A DNA stretch of 64,000 nt from Phytophthora sp. 'mugwort' (lineage: Eukaryota > Oomycota > Peronosporomycetes > Peronosporales > Peronosporaceae), in contig JAUCEF010000005.1 of assembly GCA_033558025.1 (NCBI GenBank), positions 6,634,001-6,698,000 of the forward strand. The letters run 5' to 3'. Within the stretch, counting starts at the first letter, position 1; each line of letters opens with the position of its first letter. The notes below the pieces were generated by a model, which was given only the letters and a program-made list of their open reading frames with translations, was not told the DNA's origin and searched no databases. Below are positions 53,370-64,000 of this stretch, one piece after another. A program made the translations under genes and the position numbers.

Positions 53370-55805
53370 ATGGATGGAGCCCTTTTCAGCCAGTCAATAT
53401 CCGCTCCACTGCGGTGTATGTCAAGGACGACGCTCTCTCAGTCGGTGCTTAGTGTTCTGCGGCAGTCTGTGATGGGGCGTGGATCTGCTCGTCGTGGCGG
53501 AGGCGGTGGACGGCGTGGCGGACGAGGTGGTGGACGAGGCGGCGGACGAGGACGAGGCGGACGCCATGCCGGCCCGGACTTCCGCGCCGCTGGCTACAAT
53601 GACGGCGTCCCGTGCAGCGTGGACGAGTCTGTGGTGGGCATCCAGCGCTTCCTCATGCCAGAAGTTGGTGGCTTCTACGGCGCCACCAAGCAGCGTTACT
53701 CGGACTTCGTAGTGCGCGAAGTGGCGCTGGACGGGCACGTGGTGCGACTTACAGACGTCAAACGATTTGCACCCGCCGCCAAGCCACAGAAAGTTAGTGA
53801 GGTCTTTAAGCAAAAAGTACTCGCGCTGCTGGATGATGCAGTGGATGGGAAGATGGACATCCCACAGCCCGTGCACACGTTGGTGGGCAAACTGGCTGGC
53901 CGACTGCTGGGCGTGTTCAATGCCAACAAGAGAGCGAAACTGCTGAAGCAGGAGAAGGAAGATGTGGAGAAGCTCAAGCTGGCGGTCGCTGCTGTGTGTG
54001 GACAGGAGACGGCAGAGAAATTGGGGGAGTTTATGCTGATGTTGGTGGAGGCACAGGAGAAAGAAGAGGAGGTTAAGCGACTGGCGAACAACGTCCATAA
54101 GAACAAGAACGGAGAGGAGAAGAAGAAGGAGGAGAAGAAGGAGGAGACGGCGGCTGAGGTGAAAAAGGAGGCGGAAACGACCTTCTTCTTCCCGCCGATT
54201 GAGGCCAAGGAGACGCGTGCTGCCGTGCACGAGGTGGTGCGCAAGTTTGGCAATGGCATTGTGGTCTCCGATACAACAAACAACAGCGACGGCGTGTCGG
54301 TGATTCGAGTGCGTCGTGTGATGGTGGGCGGGAAGAAGCGTAAGGACATGGACCAACGCGGTGGCAACCGTGCGCCGTGGCCGAAGAACCGCCCGGATTA
54401 CCTGCAGTTTGTGCTCTACAAGCGCAACATGGAGACCAACAGCGTCATGTTGCAGCTAGCCAAGGCCATGAACGCGAACGTATCGGCCGTCACGTACGCT
54501 GGCACCAAGGACAAGCGTGGCATAACGACTCAACTCTGTACAGTGTACCGTGGATCAAAGGAACGTCTGGAGACGCTTAACCGCGCCGGCCGTGAGCTCG
54601 ACTCGTTCAACTTTCTTGTGGGTAATGCAAAGTACGTCTCTGAGCGACTGAACCTTGGTGATTTACGTGGGAACCGCTTCTCGCTGGCTATTCGTGATCT
54701 GCCAGATGACGGTATCATTTCGGACGAGCAGATCCATCAAGCCATTCGCAGTTGGAGCGACCACGGCTTCATCAACTACTTCGGTCTCCAGCGATTTGGC
54801 ACCAAAGCCATCGCCACCCACGAGATTGGACGAACGATCCTGCAGCGCAACCACAAGCGCGTCGTGGACTTGTTGCTATCCCCGCAAGAAGGTGATGCGA
54901 CCAAGATTCGTGAGGCTCGACAGGCTTTTCAAGACAATCAGGACGTGGCGGCTGCATTGAAGGCATTGCCGCCGTACCTGATCGCTGAGCGTGCTGTGCT
55001 GCAAGGACTCCGCGCTCACGGGTTGACGGCGTATGCTACTTCTATCCAGGGCATTCCACGCCACCTCCGGATGATGTACACCCACTCGTACCAGAGCTAC
55101 GTGTGGAACACCGTGGCGAGCGAGCGCTTGACGCTGTTCTCCAGAGATGCACCTGTGGTGGGGGACCTCGTGATTCCTCATGATAAAATGGCAGAAGAGT
55201 TTATTGATGATGATGTCATTGTGAATGACAAGGAAGACGACGCTCCAGCGACCAAGAAACCTCGGACAGCGGCTGAAGCCTCACGCCCCGAGGCAAATTT
55301 GACTGTTGTCACCGCTGAGAACTTGAGCCAGTACAGCATCTACGACGTGGTGCTCCCGCTACCGGGTTACAGCATCATGTATCCGCATAATGAGCTCAAA
55401 CAGCGATATCAAGAGATCATGAAGGCGGACGGTGTGGACTTCCAAGCTCTAGAGCGTGCCACCAACTCGGAGTATCATCTTCCAGGTTCCTACCGCCATG
55501 TGATCGGGAAACCCATTGACGTGGAACATCAACTCAAAAGGTTTAATGACCCCACAGTGCCGCTTCTAGAAACCGACGTCGACTGTCTCGCGGGCCGCCC
55601 CGCCCAAGTCTCCATCCCTGATGGCAAGTTCCGTTCCTTGTGCCTCGAGTTCCAGCTGAGTCCGTCCTCGTACGCAACTATGGCGGTTCGTGAGCTGCTC
55701 AAGCAAAGCAGCAATCTCGACGTGCAACTTCAGTTGAAACAAAAGCTGGACGCTAAGACCAAGAGTGAGTCAAGTCGCTGCATAGATAAGAATTTCGTTA
55801 GATGA
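53370..55805 (+). CDS. PUS7/TruD-family pseudouridine synthase
   Basis: 811-residue enzyme of the TruD/PUS7 family, which converts uridine to pseudouridine in tRNAs, U2 snRNA and some mRNAs. Residues about 35-70 are an RGG/GR-rich RNA-binding tail (GRGSARRGGGGGRRGGRGG). The catalytic Asp is D381 in the signature AGTKDKRGITTQL. NYFGLQRFG (about residue 470) and the following TRUD insertion domain are intact. A long Lys/Glu-rich insertion (about residues 180-275, VKRLANNVHKNKNGEEKKKE) and an acidic insertion (about 610-640) make it longer than animal PUS7 (about 660). Start choice: ATG 53370 gives a Ser/Arg-rich, Asp2-only leader resembling a mitochondrial peptide; ATG 53472 gives a plain RGG start. 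The C-terminus is uncertain: GTGAGT at 55765 could begin an intron. It converges on RAD50, 91 bp away. Confidence 0.94.
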   Translation: MDGALFSQSISAPLRCMSRTTLSQSVLSVLRQSVMGRGSARRGGGGGRRGGRGGGRGGGRGRGGRHAGPDFRAAGYNDGVPCSVDESVVGIQRFLMPEVGGFYGATKQRYSDFVVREVALDGHVVRLTDVKRFAPAAKPQKVSEVFKQKVLALLDDAVDGKMDIPQPVHTLVGKLAGRLLGVFNANKRAKLLKQEKEDVEKLKLAVAAVCGQETAEKLGEFMLMLVEAQEKEEEVKRLANNVHKNKNGEEKKKEEKKEETAAEVKKEAETTFFFPPIEAKETRAAVHEVVRKFGNGIVVSDTTNNSDGVSVIRVRRVMVGGKKRKDMDQRGGNRAPWPKNRPDYLQFVLYKRNMETNSVMLQLAKAMNANVSAVTYAGTKDKRGITTQLCTVYRGSKERLETLNRAGRELDSFNFLVGNAKYVSERLNLGDLRGNRFSLAIRDLPDDGIISDEQIHQAIRSWSDHGFINYFGLQRFGTKAIATHEIGRTILQRNHKRVVDLLLSPQEGDATKIREARQAFQDNQDVAAALKALPPYLIAERAVLQGLRAHGLTAYATSIQGIPRHLRMMYTHSYQSYVWNTVASERLTLFSRDAPVVGDLVIPHDKMAEEFIDDDVIVNDKEDDAPATKKPRTAAEASRPEANLTVVTAENLSQYSIYDVVLPLPGYSIMYPHNELKQRYQEIMKADGVDFQALERATNSEYHLPGSYRHVIGKPIDVEHQLKRFNDPTVPLLETDVDCLAGRPAQVSIPDGKFRSLCLEFQLSPSSYATMAVRELLKQSSNLDVQLQLKQKLDAKTKSESSRCIDKNFVR

Positions 55806-55896
55806 TTAATCAGGATGTCGGCTAATAACGAATGCTTCATTGGAAACGGAAAGCAATACGACCACGTGCTGTGCTGCAGCTTCACCTTTCAGCTCC

Positions 55897-58800
55897 CTAG
55901 ATGCCGTCCTCCCACGCGTGCCGCTCGATCTTGCTGACAAAGCGGTTGCCGCCACTATACAGTACCACAAACGAAACAAGTTAGCAAACTCACCAAATGC
56001 AAGCACAGCACGTTAATGGTTTGTACATGTCTTCTCTCAAAATCCGCCAATAGAACTCTGGACGAGTGCCGTCCATGGCCTGTGTACGACTGAGCATCTG
56101 CACGAATTCTTCGTCGTGCGTAATACAGACAAGTTGGAAGTTTTGCTGCTGGGAGCGCGCGTTCAAAATACTGCGTTGTATCAATAAAAAACGAGAGTTT
56201 GGTTAAAATGGCGACAAAAAATCCGATTTGAACCTGCAGGACCAAACGTACTCAGTGATTGCCTGTGCCAGCCCGAACTTGTTTTCCGTATCGAGATTCG
56301 TAGTAGGTTCATCCAGAGCCAATATGCCGCAATTCAGGCAAAAGGTTTCAGCTAGAGCCAAACGGATGACCAAGGCGGCCAGCACCTTTTGGCCAGCGCT
56401 ACAACGGCCTCGCATATCAATCGCTGCGCCTCCTTTCTTCATCATAACACGGTAATCATATGAACGTGCTGCTTTCGAGACCTGACCCTCTTGCTGTCCG
56501 CTCACCAGCTCAATCGTGTCGATATCTTGGCCCTTGTACGTGATTTGCCACAAGGAACGAATGATCGTGTTGATCTCCTCCACCTTCTTCGAGTGATACT
56601 GCAGTAAAGACTCGTCCAGAGCCTTGAAATAGCGATCCAGATCAGCCACAGCCATCTGCGTCGTCTCGAACTGAATCAACTTGTGGCGATACTTTTCGTC
56701 CACATTCTTCAAAGTCGGAACGCGGAGCTGGACCTTATACTCGCGAATTTGCTCCATCAACTGCTGTTTCTTTCCCCTCATTACTGAAAACGAGTCTCGT
56801 GCCGAATTCAACGCCATACTCGCGGAAGCAACTCGATCATTCACATCATTTAGCATTGGTAAATTTCCAATATGGGTCTTAAGGTCTTCAACCTCGATGC
56901 GCATCTTCGCCAATTCCTTTTCAAGTTCACGGTAATCAAGGTTATCCTGGATTTGTCGCTTGATAATTTCATTTTCGCTGAGACTCTTCTCTGCAATCTT
57001 CATCTGTGGCACCAAATCTGCCAACGACTGACTTGCTGTATCCTCTCGCTGTTTCGTCTGCGCAATGCTATCGCTTAGCGACTCAATTTCACGCTCGAGC
57101 TTTTCCATCTCACCGCGCTCAATTTGCTTGCATTTATCACTGAACACGCGAAAATCTCCCTGACGTTCTAGAAGCTCTGCTCGTTGCGCTCGTAGTTGTT
57201 CTCTCGCATCAGCACGGCGCGTCTCGCGTTCAGAGGTTTTTGATCGAACTTCACGTTCTAGCTCGGGTTCCGACTTTTTCAACTTAGCACAGGCCTCCTT
57301 CAAAGTCTTTTCTTGCTCGCGCAACCTGTTCTGCTCTTTAACAGCCTCGTCGTATTCCTTACGCTGAGTCTCCACCCGAAGTTTTTCTTCTCGTCGACTA
57401 TGCAAATCATTTTGCAACTGTTGTAGAATTTCATTAATGTGATCCAGTTCTTTCTGCTTGCGTTGAAGCTGGTGATTGAGCTCCTGAACTTCAGCCAGCT
57501 TTGCATCTTTCTCAGCTTCCACATCTGATAACGATCGTCCACCTGATCCCTGACTTGCTCTCACACGGTCCTCTTCTTTGGAGATGGCCAAATCGGAGAA
57601 ATAAAGCTCATCGGCAGATTTGCGTAACATTTCCATCTCCGTCTTTGCCGTTTTCGCACCTTCGAACTGTTCTTGGGCCAGATCAAACGCGGCTTTCTTG
57701 TCTTGTACGTCGTTCTCGAGAGCTTTCTGTGCAGCATAAACCTCCTCCAGCTCATTTACCTTCTGAGGAATTGTAGTCTCCAGCTCCAGCCACTTACGCC
57801 AGCTCGGCATCTTCTCCTTAATCTCCGTCAGAGTCTTAAACCGTGACTTCTCGAGATCTTCGGCCTTTTTGATCTTGTCAGCAACCTTCCCGTCATCTGT
57901 CTTTTCACTCAGTATGCTGTCGAAAGCCTGTTCTTCCTCAGGAGTCATATCGCGCTCGCATAGTGGACAGCAGTGGTCCTTGATGCCCTTCTTCTTGTAA
58001 ATATTGAGAAACATGACCATATTTTTCCGACGAACAACTTTGTCTTTCGCATCAGCGTAAGCTCGCTCCGCTTCTTTTACTCCAAGCTCAGCATTCTTCA
58101 AATCTTGACCCGGAATGACCTTCTCCAGAAGCTCTTTCAAGCCAATCATGTGTTGTCTCTCGAGCTCATTTTTCTTTAACCGCCAGGAATTCAGCTCCTT
58201 TTCGGCAAGTTTGGACGACGTTGTATTTTCCATCAATCGCTGCTCAGCTGACATTTGCTCTCTCTTCTGCGTATCGAGACTGCGCTTGCGCTCAGCAACA
58301 AGAGTGTCAATATGAGTGATCGCCGACAGCAATGACGATCTGTCTGTTGGCTTCTCACCCCCTTCAAAAATCTCCTCAATATCCGCTACTTTCTCACATA
58401 AGTTGGCCTGGAAAACTTCCTGTTTTTTGCGATGCTCGCTGCGTTTAAACTCGATTTCGGCATTTTGACGGGCGTAAAGACGTAGCTGGTTAATCTGTTG
58501 CCCAAGATCGTCGACTACACGGTTAATCTCACCCATCTGCCGGTTAAATCCTTGAATCTCGTCTTTCAAAGCCACGACATCGTGTTTCGTCCTGTAGTCT
58601 TCCAACGTCTTCTCCGCCTCAGATACCTGCGTGGTCATTTCCTCTGCGTCTCGCTGGGAGTGGAGACCAGCACCACCAAGCTCTCTCAACCGATTCACGA
58701 TTACCATTTTGTCCCTATTCAGTGCCTTAAGACTCTGCGTCTTCGAGTTCAGTTCGTCTCTCAGATGTTTCACTTGCGAGGTCAACTCGGACAGTTCCGT

Positions 58801-60075
58801 GGTCAGTTTATCGTCATCCTGTCGCTGTTTAACATCCAGACGGTTCACTGCTTCTTGCTTGTCCTGCACAACATTCCGGAACTCGGCTAAAAATGCCGAA
58901 ATATCATCTTGTTGAGACGATAGCGGCTGTAAATGGAAGCGATACTTGGTGCTTAGCTTCGACGCCGAATCAATGAGCTCGGATACCATTCTCTGGTACG
59001 TTTCGATGTTTGTTTCCACTCTCGCTTTCGAGGCACGAAACGCCACGTACTCGTCCTTGGCTCTCTTCTGCTCTCTCTGCAGTCGCGTCTCCTGCTCTTG
59101 CAACGTCGTGAAAATTCGTCGATGCTCGTCGATATTCGCGTCATAGCCGTTCAAAAACCCCTGCAGTTCTTCGTCGGTATCGTTCATAATTTTCTCAATC
59201 TTGCCATACGTCGTGCGCACACTCTGCTCCTTCCTCATCACGTCCTCCTGTCGTCTTTCCAGCTGCGCATGCACTTGCTTGATCTCTGTCTGCAGCTGCT
59301 GCAGCTCGTCCATCGTTTCTTCTGCTTTAGCGATTTTCTCATTCGTTTTCTCGCCTTCTTCCGTGACTTGTAGCAATTTCTCCTGCGCTCTCTCAATCCT
59401 GTCGCGAACATCCTGCGCCGTCTTCGTGTGGGCCGTCAGCACGTCCAAATCCCTCTTGTAATCCTTGGCATTGTCGAGTCGCGCCTTCTTCAGCTTCTGA
59501 ATCGCTTCCAGAGCCTTCGTATATCTCGCCGACTCGAAAATTTTATCAAACCGTTTCTTCAATTCCGCTCCCTCTCTCAAAGGCCAATTGGAATCTTCTT
59601 GATGACAAAAGATGACACTCTCTAGAATGGCTTTCGACACCCCCAGCATGTCGGGAATATGCTGATCCAGCTCGCCGCACTTGTGGCTAAGGGAAACCTT
59701 CTCGCCCAGCTCGTTCACCACTCGGATGACGCCGTCCATGGCCTTAAAGGTCAGCGCCTTCTTCGTCTGGCGCACCTGATACGTGCGTTGCACCATCATG
59801 ACCTTGCCTGCTCGGTTGCGGAAGCGCAGGCGGATGCTGGCCTTCACCTCATTGGTACCCGCGATCTTGGGGTCGTGCACGAGGCTCTGGCCGCTGCGTG
59901 CCCCCGGAGGCAGCCCGCCCGTGCACGCCAGCTTGAGGCACTCGATCACCGTGGTCTTACCGCAGCCATTGTCGCCTAACAGGACGGTCAGTGGGTGGTA
60001 GAACACGATCATTTCCTCGCGGTTTGGACTGAAGCTGCGGATGCCGCGGATCGACAGCTTCTCGATGCTCGACAT
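55897..60075 (-). CDS. RAD50: RAD50 double-strand-break repair ATPase (three exons)
   Basis: Subunit of the nuclear MRE11-RAD50-NBS1 complex that tethers and processes DNA double-strand breaks and activates checkpoint kinase. Exons are 60075-56252, 56170-56027 and 55954-55897 (introns 81 and 72 bp, GT-AG), giving 1341 residues. The ABC-type head has Walker A GDNGCGKTT at residues 34-42, Q-loop CHQED at about 157, the signature CSAGQKVLAALVI at about 1220, and Walker B LALDEPTTNLD at about 1250. Between them is a long coiled coil with the zinc hook CPLC at 703-706, complete. The third exon restores GGNRFVSKIERHAWEDGI after the CITHDEEF switch region, as expected for the C-terminus. Without the two introns the frame ends early with an unrelated tail, so exons 2 and 3 are required. 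Orientation: convergent with PUS7-like, 91 bp. Confidence 0.96.
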
Positions 60076-60682
60076 CTTGAGACCAGTAGTGAAGTAAAGA
60101 GAGAAAGTGGCTCGGAAACGGTCTTAACATGGGAAACTGTGATGTGGTACATGTACAGCGATGTATGAAGTATAATATTATGTAATACTATGTATTATGG
60201 GAGAGAAAAAAAGTGGTTATTTAACTGCCGTTAGTTAACGGTATTAGCTTTTACCAACCTTTCACCACACCTATCTTGTTATTTAACCTATATCAACAGT
60301 TAAATAGTATCTAACTGTTGTATAGGCTAACCCCTTAGTTTCCAAAAAAAAAGGCCGCAGAACACGCACAAAAATGTCGTATCTTACGGCGTAGTCGTGT
60401 ACCATTGAGTTTGTATGTGGCAAAGATACCACATGGGGATAGGTGTATAAGCTTTCAAAAGGTTTTTCGATCAATGCCGTAAGTTGAAAACGCTTCCGAT
60501 CTCAAGAAGTGCTCCATGTCGTAACTTACCTCCGTCCGATTGTGCAGGAAAAAAGAGCCGAACAGATGTACTCTGAGGCCAGACATTTCAAAAACGGAAG
60601 GAAAGAAGGTACGCTCATTCAAGATAGCATGCATTACATTCTGGCGACAGCTGATACTCATCACGTCCGATGCAACCAGAAC
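60076..60682. other. RAD50 upstream region; no gene recognised
   Basis: Contains a CCACTTTCTC initiator-like site near 60108-60117 (reverse) and TTAACTGCCGTTAGTTAACGG at about 60219-60240, with two TTAA sites as piggyBac targets use. A CAACAGTTA...TAACTGTTG hairpin at about 60294-60319. None can be assigned. Confidence 0.4.
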
Positions 60683-61648
60683 TCACTCACCGTCGCTGTC
60701 CTCCTCGTCATCGCCGTCTTCACCGCGATGCTGGAACTCACGGCACGTCTTCTTCCGCTCGCCAGCTTTCTGGCTGGGGCGCCGCAATATCACGCCCTTC
60801 CCCAAGGAAGGCGGGATCGAAACTCGCCCGAGTTGAAGTCGCGTGCCATATCTCGAAGTATGTCTTCGACACTCCCTTGTATTCATAGCGTATCTTTTCG
60901 CAGAGCCTGTATTTGACGTCGTCGAGGGAACAGCGCTCGCAGAAGTAGGTCGTGGCGAACGACTTCTTGGCTGTTTCCGTCCCCAGCATAGCGCAAACCT
61001 TGCAGGGACGCTGCCGGCGCTTCTGCACGCCGCTCACGTCCACCCAGTCTTCGGAATGCTTGGGCGCGAGCGCATGGCGGACGGGCGGTCGCTAGTGCTT
61101 TAGGCTCGCGAGCGGCGGGGTCGCGATCACTCCGGCGAAACTTGGTTCTTGAGCTGGGGGACGCAGAACCACTTGCCGCGCTACATTGGCGGCGGCTCCG
61201 CCATTCTCGCGGCCTCCTTGTGCGAGAGGTAGGAGCTCACCAAAGCCATGTCCACCAACCCGAGGAACAAGCTCTTGTAGTACCTCTTGAACTTGGCCGG
61301 CGTTTGGAGGGAGTATCGCTGTAGCTGGAGTTGATCGTGCGCATCAACTCCCCCATCAAGCGCTCTTTGTAGTCTGTCGTCGCGCCAGAACACGAAACCG
61401 TGATCAGTCCCACCTGTTTGACCTTCCTCTCGATGCTCGATCCGACATCACCGGGTCCGTGCACAAGTAGTGGACGGTCTTCCGGTGCCACCAATGGAAG
61501 ACGATCATGCTTGGGACAATGACCAAGCGAGAGTAGGTGAAGGAGTCACGCGGGATGCTTACCGGACGAGACTGGCGTTTCTCCGTGATGTTTTTGTCAA
61601 GGCCAAGCTGGTTGGCCATGATGTGCCGATTACGTACACCCCATTGCC

Positions 61649-62441
61649 CAGCGAATGGACAATTCACAATAAAAATTGATTGTGAAGCTCGTCAAAGCAA
61701 TAATAATAAGGGCAATACCCGATGTCGCAATAATAATTATTCAGTAATATCCGTGATAATATCCCGTTGTACCGGTATGTAATTTTTGAATATTATCGTG
61801 ACTACGATGGGTTTCGATGTGTGTCCCAAGTAAAACACGTATACAAATCACGGTTTTGAGATTAGTAAGAGATAATACCGCCGACACGGGTTAGCTACCG
61901 CGTGTTTGGGTCCATGATGGATCGTAGGCATTGTGCGTGGGAATTTATTCCCCGAGGGGTATGCTGAGGGGTGAATCATGAAGATGAAGGAGAGGGGCAG
62001 TCTTTTATTAGCTAGATGAATCACGTGTGTTACCATTCGGTTTGCTAGCTACGTGTTACTTGTGCTCTAGTTGTGGTGCTCGACGACCTCACTCTTACAG
62101 TTAGCAAGCGAGTTGTAGCTCTAGAGAGCACGGTTGACACGAGAAACACAATCATCTCGAAATGATTAAGTTACAGAGCGCCTTGGAGGACATGGTGGCT
62201 GTTCGGTTAAAAAAAAAAAGTTCGAGAATAATAGAAAGGACCTTAAGTATCGGGGCTGCTTGAGCTTTGGGGCCACCGAGAACCAACCAATGTTGGCTTC
62301 CCTAATAGAGCAATGTTGGAGATAAATACTATTATTACTGGTCCAGTTATATATTTTACGGATCGGGCGATTTCTCAATAATAAGTTATTCCGTCAATAC
62401 AATGCAGAATAATTGTATTTTGATTTTTTTCCCGATCGCTG
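61649..62441. mobile_element. 793-bp non-autonomous hAT-like insertion
   Basis: Sits inside the piggyBac-like frame, flanked by perfect 8-bp direct repeats CCATTGCC (61641-61648 and 62442-62449). Its ends are short inverted repeats: forward CAGCGAATGG at the left, and the reverse complement of the right end reads CAGCGATCGGG. An 8-bp target duplication and CAG-type ends are the hallmarks of hAT elements. AT-rich inside; the longest open frames are under 90 codons, so it is non-autonomous. Removing it would bring the two halves of the host frame (ELLGNG and VYVIGT-type reading) together. Confidence 0.88.
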
Positions 62442-63164
62442 CCATTGCCAAGAAGCTCAATGGCGAGCGGGACCGACGAGTAGAAGCGTCGATGACCACT
62501 ATATGCCACTGGTGTCGCGCGTTCGAGCCGAGCACGATCTTAAGATTTCGGACCGCTGCGACAGCACCTGTCTTGTGGTCGAATGTAGCATCGACACGGT
62601 CGCCAGCATCGCCATTTGCCATTTTCCCTTGTGTAACTCGAATCTAACCAGATACGACATAGCTGAATCCGTAAGGCGTAACTTACGACATGCATCTCGA
62701 CAAAAAACAATCATACCTGTGGCAATACGCCGTCCTCGAGTCGCGCGTCATAAACAGCTTAGACCCGTACCGACGAGGCTTGCCCGGTATGAACATGAGC
62801 GTGATGTTACGCTTCGACGTCGGCGGAACACACCCTCGCCGAAGGAGAACATCGACGGCAGCGCCCACCCGGGAAGGAAGGCTTATCGACGACCGGGCTG
62901 AGCTTCCGCAGCTTGTTGCGCGTGCGCTCGGCCTCGTTGTCGAAGAAGTGCAACTCGCGGAGGATGTCCTGTGACCCTTGCGCCCCATGAAGCGCCCGAA
63001 GTTGCCAGCAGGGGTTGCGCCGTTTTCGACCACGGACCAGTGGTCGGCGAAGCGGCACTTCTGCGGACATAACATATGCGCAACGAGGAACCCAATCACG
63101 TATAGGATCTCGTGCGTCACGTACCCACGCTTCTGCTTGGGCCGCCGGCAAATAAGCTGCTTCA

Positions 63165-63177
63165 CCCCCCCCCCCCC
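63165..63177. repeat. C13 homopolymer
   Basis: Thirteen consecutive C within the piggyBac-like reading; probable slippage site causing one frame break. Confidence 0.9.
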
Positions 63178-64000
63178 GTCGCGCGTACGGTTGGTCTTTG
63201 CGTTGACCATGACCCCAGCGACTAGGATATGAATTATAGGGACGTCAGGACGGAGAGGGCATGAGGGCGCGCAGCTCGTGGCCGAGCTGCGCGATCTCGT
63301 CACCCATGCTAGAGTATGCGCATCCGACCACCTCGAAGTCTGACGGCACGGGCGTCCATGCCGTCGCACACAGCGCATCCTCGCGCTACTTCTTGGCCTG
63401 CCCGCGGAGCGTGTCGTTCCCGATCATCAGTGAGACAATGAAAGCCTTGTCCATCTCGACCGCGTCACGCTCCGACAGGACATCGTCGTCTTTATCTTAA
63501 ACGTCACGTTCTAGACTGTCGTCTTCGTCCTCGCCGACAGCTTCTCCTTCGCTCTCGCCTGAGTCGATTCTCATGTAGTCGTTGGTCCTCGTCCTCAGGG
63601 TCGAAGTTGACGTCCTTTTTCACGCGGGAGCCCGCAGGCGTAGCGTGCAATCTGTTGGAGCCGGTGGCTTGTCTTCGAGATCGCTCTCAAGACCAGACGC
63701 CTCCGACAGCAACTGCAAGCTTACCGCTGCCTCCTGCTGCGACGCGTCGGCCTGAATGCCGCTCGGGAACAGGCCAAACGCATGCGAAACAGCAGCTTGG
63801 GACAGTTCGATGTCCGGTGTGTCCGGCGAGTCGAACAACGCATTGAGAGTCACTTGAGAGAGGGGACGGCCGTGTCGATCTGTGACATACCCTCACCCTC
63901 TTCATTCGTGCTCGAAGCCGTCGCCACGGGCGCGGATCCTGTTGCGGGGTCGCCGGGGTCGTCACGCTCGCGCTGTGGGTACGTACAGCCAAGATGGGTG

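Larger units (their letters stand above)
60683..63990 (-). pseudogene. Decayed piggyBac-like transposase
   Basis: Reverse-strand remains of a piggyBac-superfamily transposase (PGBD type). In order: acidic N-terminus (about 63990-63490, ESEGEAVGEDEDD), the catalytic RNase-H-like core from about 63110 (EILYVIGFLVAHMLCPQKCR, FADHWSVVENGATPAG) and 62830-62690 (SKRNITLMFIPGKPRRYGSK, LFMTRDSRTAYCHRYD), RNLKIVLGSNARHQWHIVVI (about 62560-62500), then after a 793-bp insertion RPVSIPRDSFTYSRLVIVPS (about 61570-61510) and FHWWHRKTVHYLCTDPVM, GGVDAHDQLQLQRYSLQTP (about 61350-61300), YYKSLFLGLVDMALVSSYLS. The C-terminal Cys-rich finger is at about 61010-60840 (CKVCAMLGTE, YFCERC, YRLCEKI). A C13 run at 63165-63177 breaks one frame; several other shifts and stops are present. 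Inactive. Confidence 0.87.

Noticed and set aside
53421..54356. 311-codon reverse frame opposite PUS7
   Set aside because: Long runs of Leu and His reflect the complement of Lys/Glu codons; no family features.
1..64000. CRISPR arrays, operons, bacterial ribosome-binding sites
   Set aside because: No regularly spaced short repeats; introns and promoters show a eukaryotic genome.
1..64000. Secreted effector genes (RXLR or Crinkler type)
   Set aside because: No open frame combined a signal peptide with an RXLR or LFLAK-type motif in what I could read.

Overview
The window looks like nuclear DNA of an oomycete, most likely Phytophthora or a close relative. Four things point there. The protein-coding introns I can place are short GT-AG introns of 66-90 bp. 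Several genes carry the oomycete initiator-type core promoter (TCATTCT/TCATTTT-like) 65-95 nt upstream of the ATG. Gene clusters are compact with tiny intergenic gaps. The mobile-element remains (Crypton, DIRS-like, pogo/CENP-B-like, piggyBac-like, MULE) resemble those common in Phytophthora genomes. No database search was possible; family names come from motif recognition.

Layout: 0-12.4 kb is a gene-poor repeat island with wrecks of a SWIM-finger MULE, a gag-like retroelement fragment, a hAT fragment and a pogo-like element, separated by AT-rich sequence. 12.4-20.6 kb is a gene island: a four-exon LIN9/Always-early homologue, then cationic amino-acid transporter paralogue 1, a coiled-coil protein, and transporter paralogue 2. 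20.7-31.9 kb is an 11-kb repeat island that splits the transporter cluster: a CENP-B/pogo wreck, a DIRS-like retrotransposon wreck with two diverged 400-bp direct repeats, and a 2.4-kb terminal-inverted-repeat element with a decayed DDE-type transposase. 32.0-33.6 kb holds transporter paralogue 3. 34.5-34.9 kb is a run of four consecutive hairpins. 35.9-38.5 kb holds a two-exon phosphopantetheine adenylyltransferase and a convergent polyQ protein.

39-49 kb is a second large repeat island: an unidentified, possibly virus- or Polinton-derived broken frame, a tRNA-like sequence with intact A and B boxes, a broken Crypton, and a FLYWCH-MULE with recognisable terminal inverted repeats. 50.3-60.1 kb is a tight housekeeping island with alternating orientation: START/FYVE-like protein (+), LACTB2-like metallo-beta-lactamase (-), PUS7/TruD pseudouridine synthase (+) and RAD50 (-, three exons). 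60.7-64 kb is a decayed piggyBac-like transposase interrupted by a 793-bp insertion with a perfect 8-bp target duplication and CAGCGA ends, as expected for a non-autonomous hAT element.

How the genes relate: three closely related transporters form one tandem family with similar core promoters in at least two copies. The conserved genes cover cell-cycle transcription (LIN9), DNA double-strand-break repair (RAD50), RNA modification (PUS7), mitochondrial-type RNA turnover (LACTB2) and CoA synthesis (PPAT). I see no operon-like functional unit. The most unusual material is the hairpin array, the nested hAT-in-piggyBac insertion, the split-repeat DIRS-like element and the unidentified frame near 40 kb.
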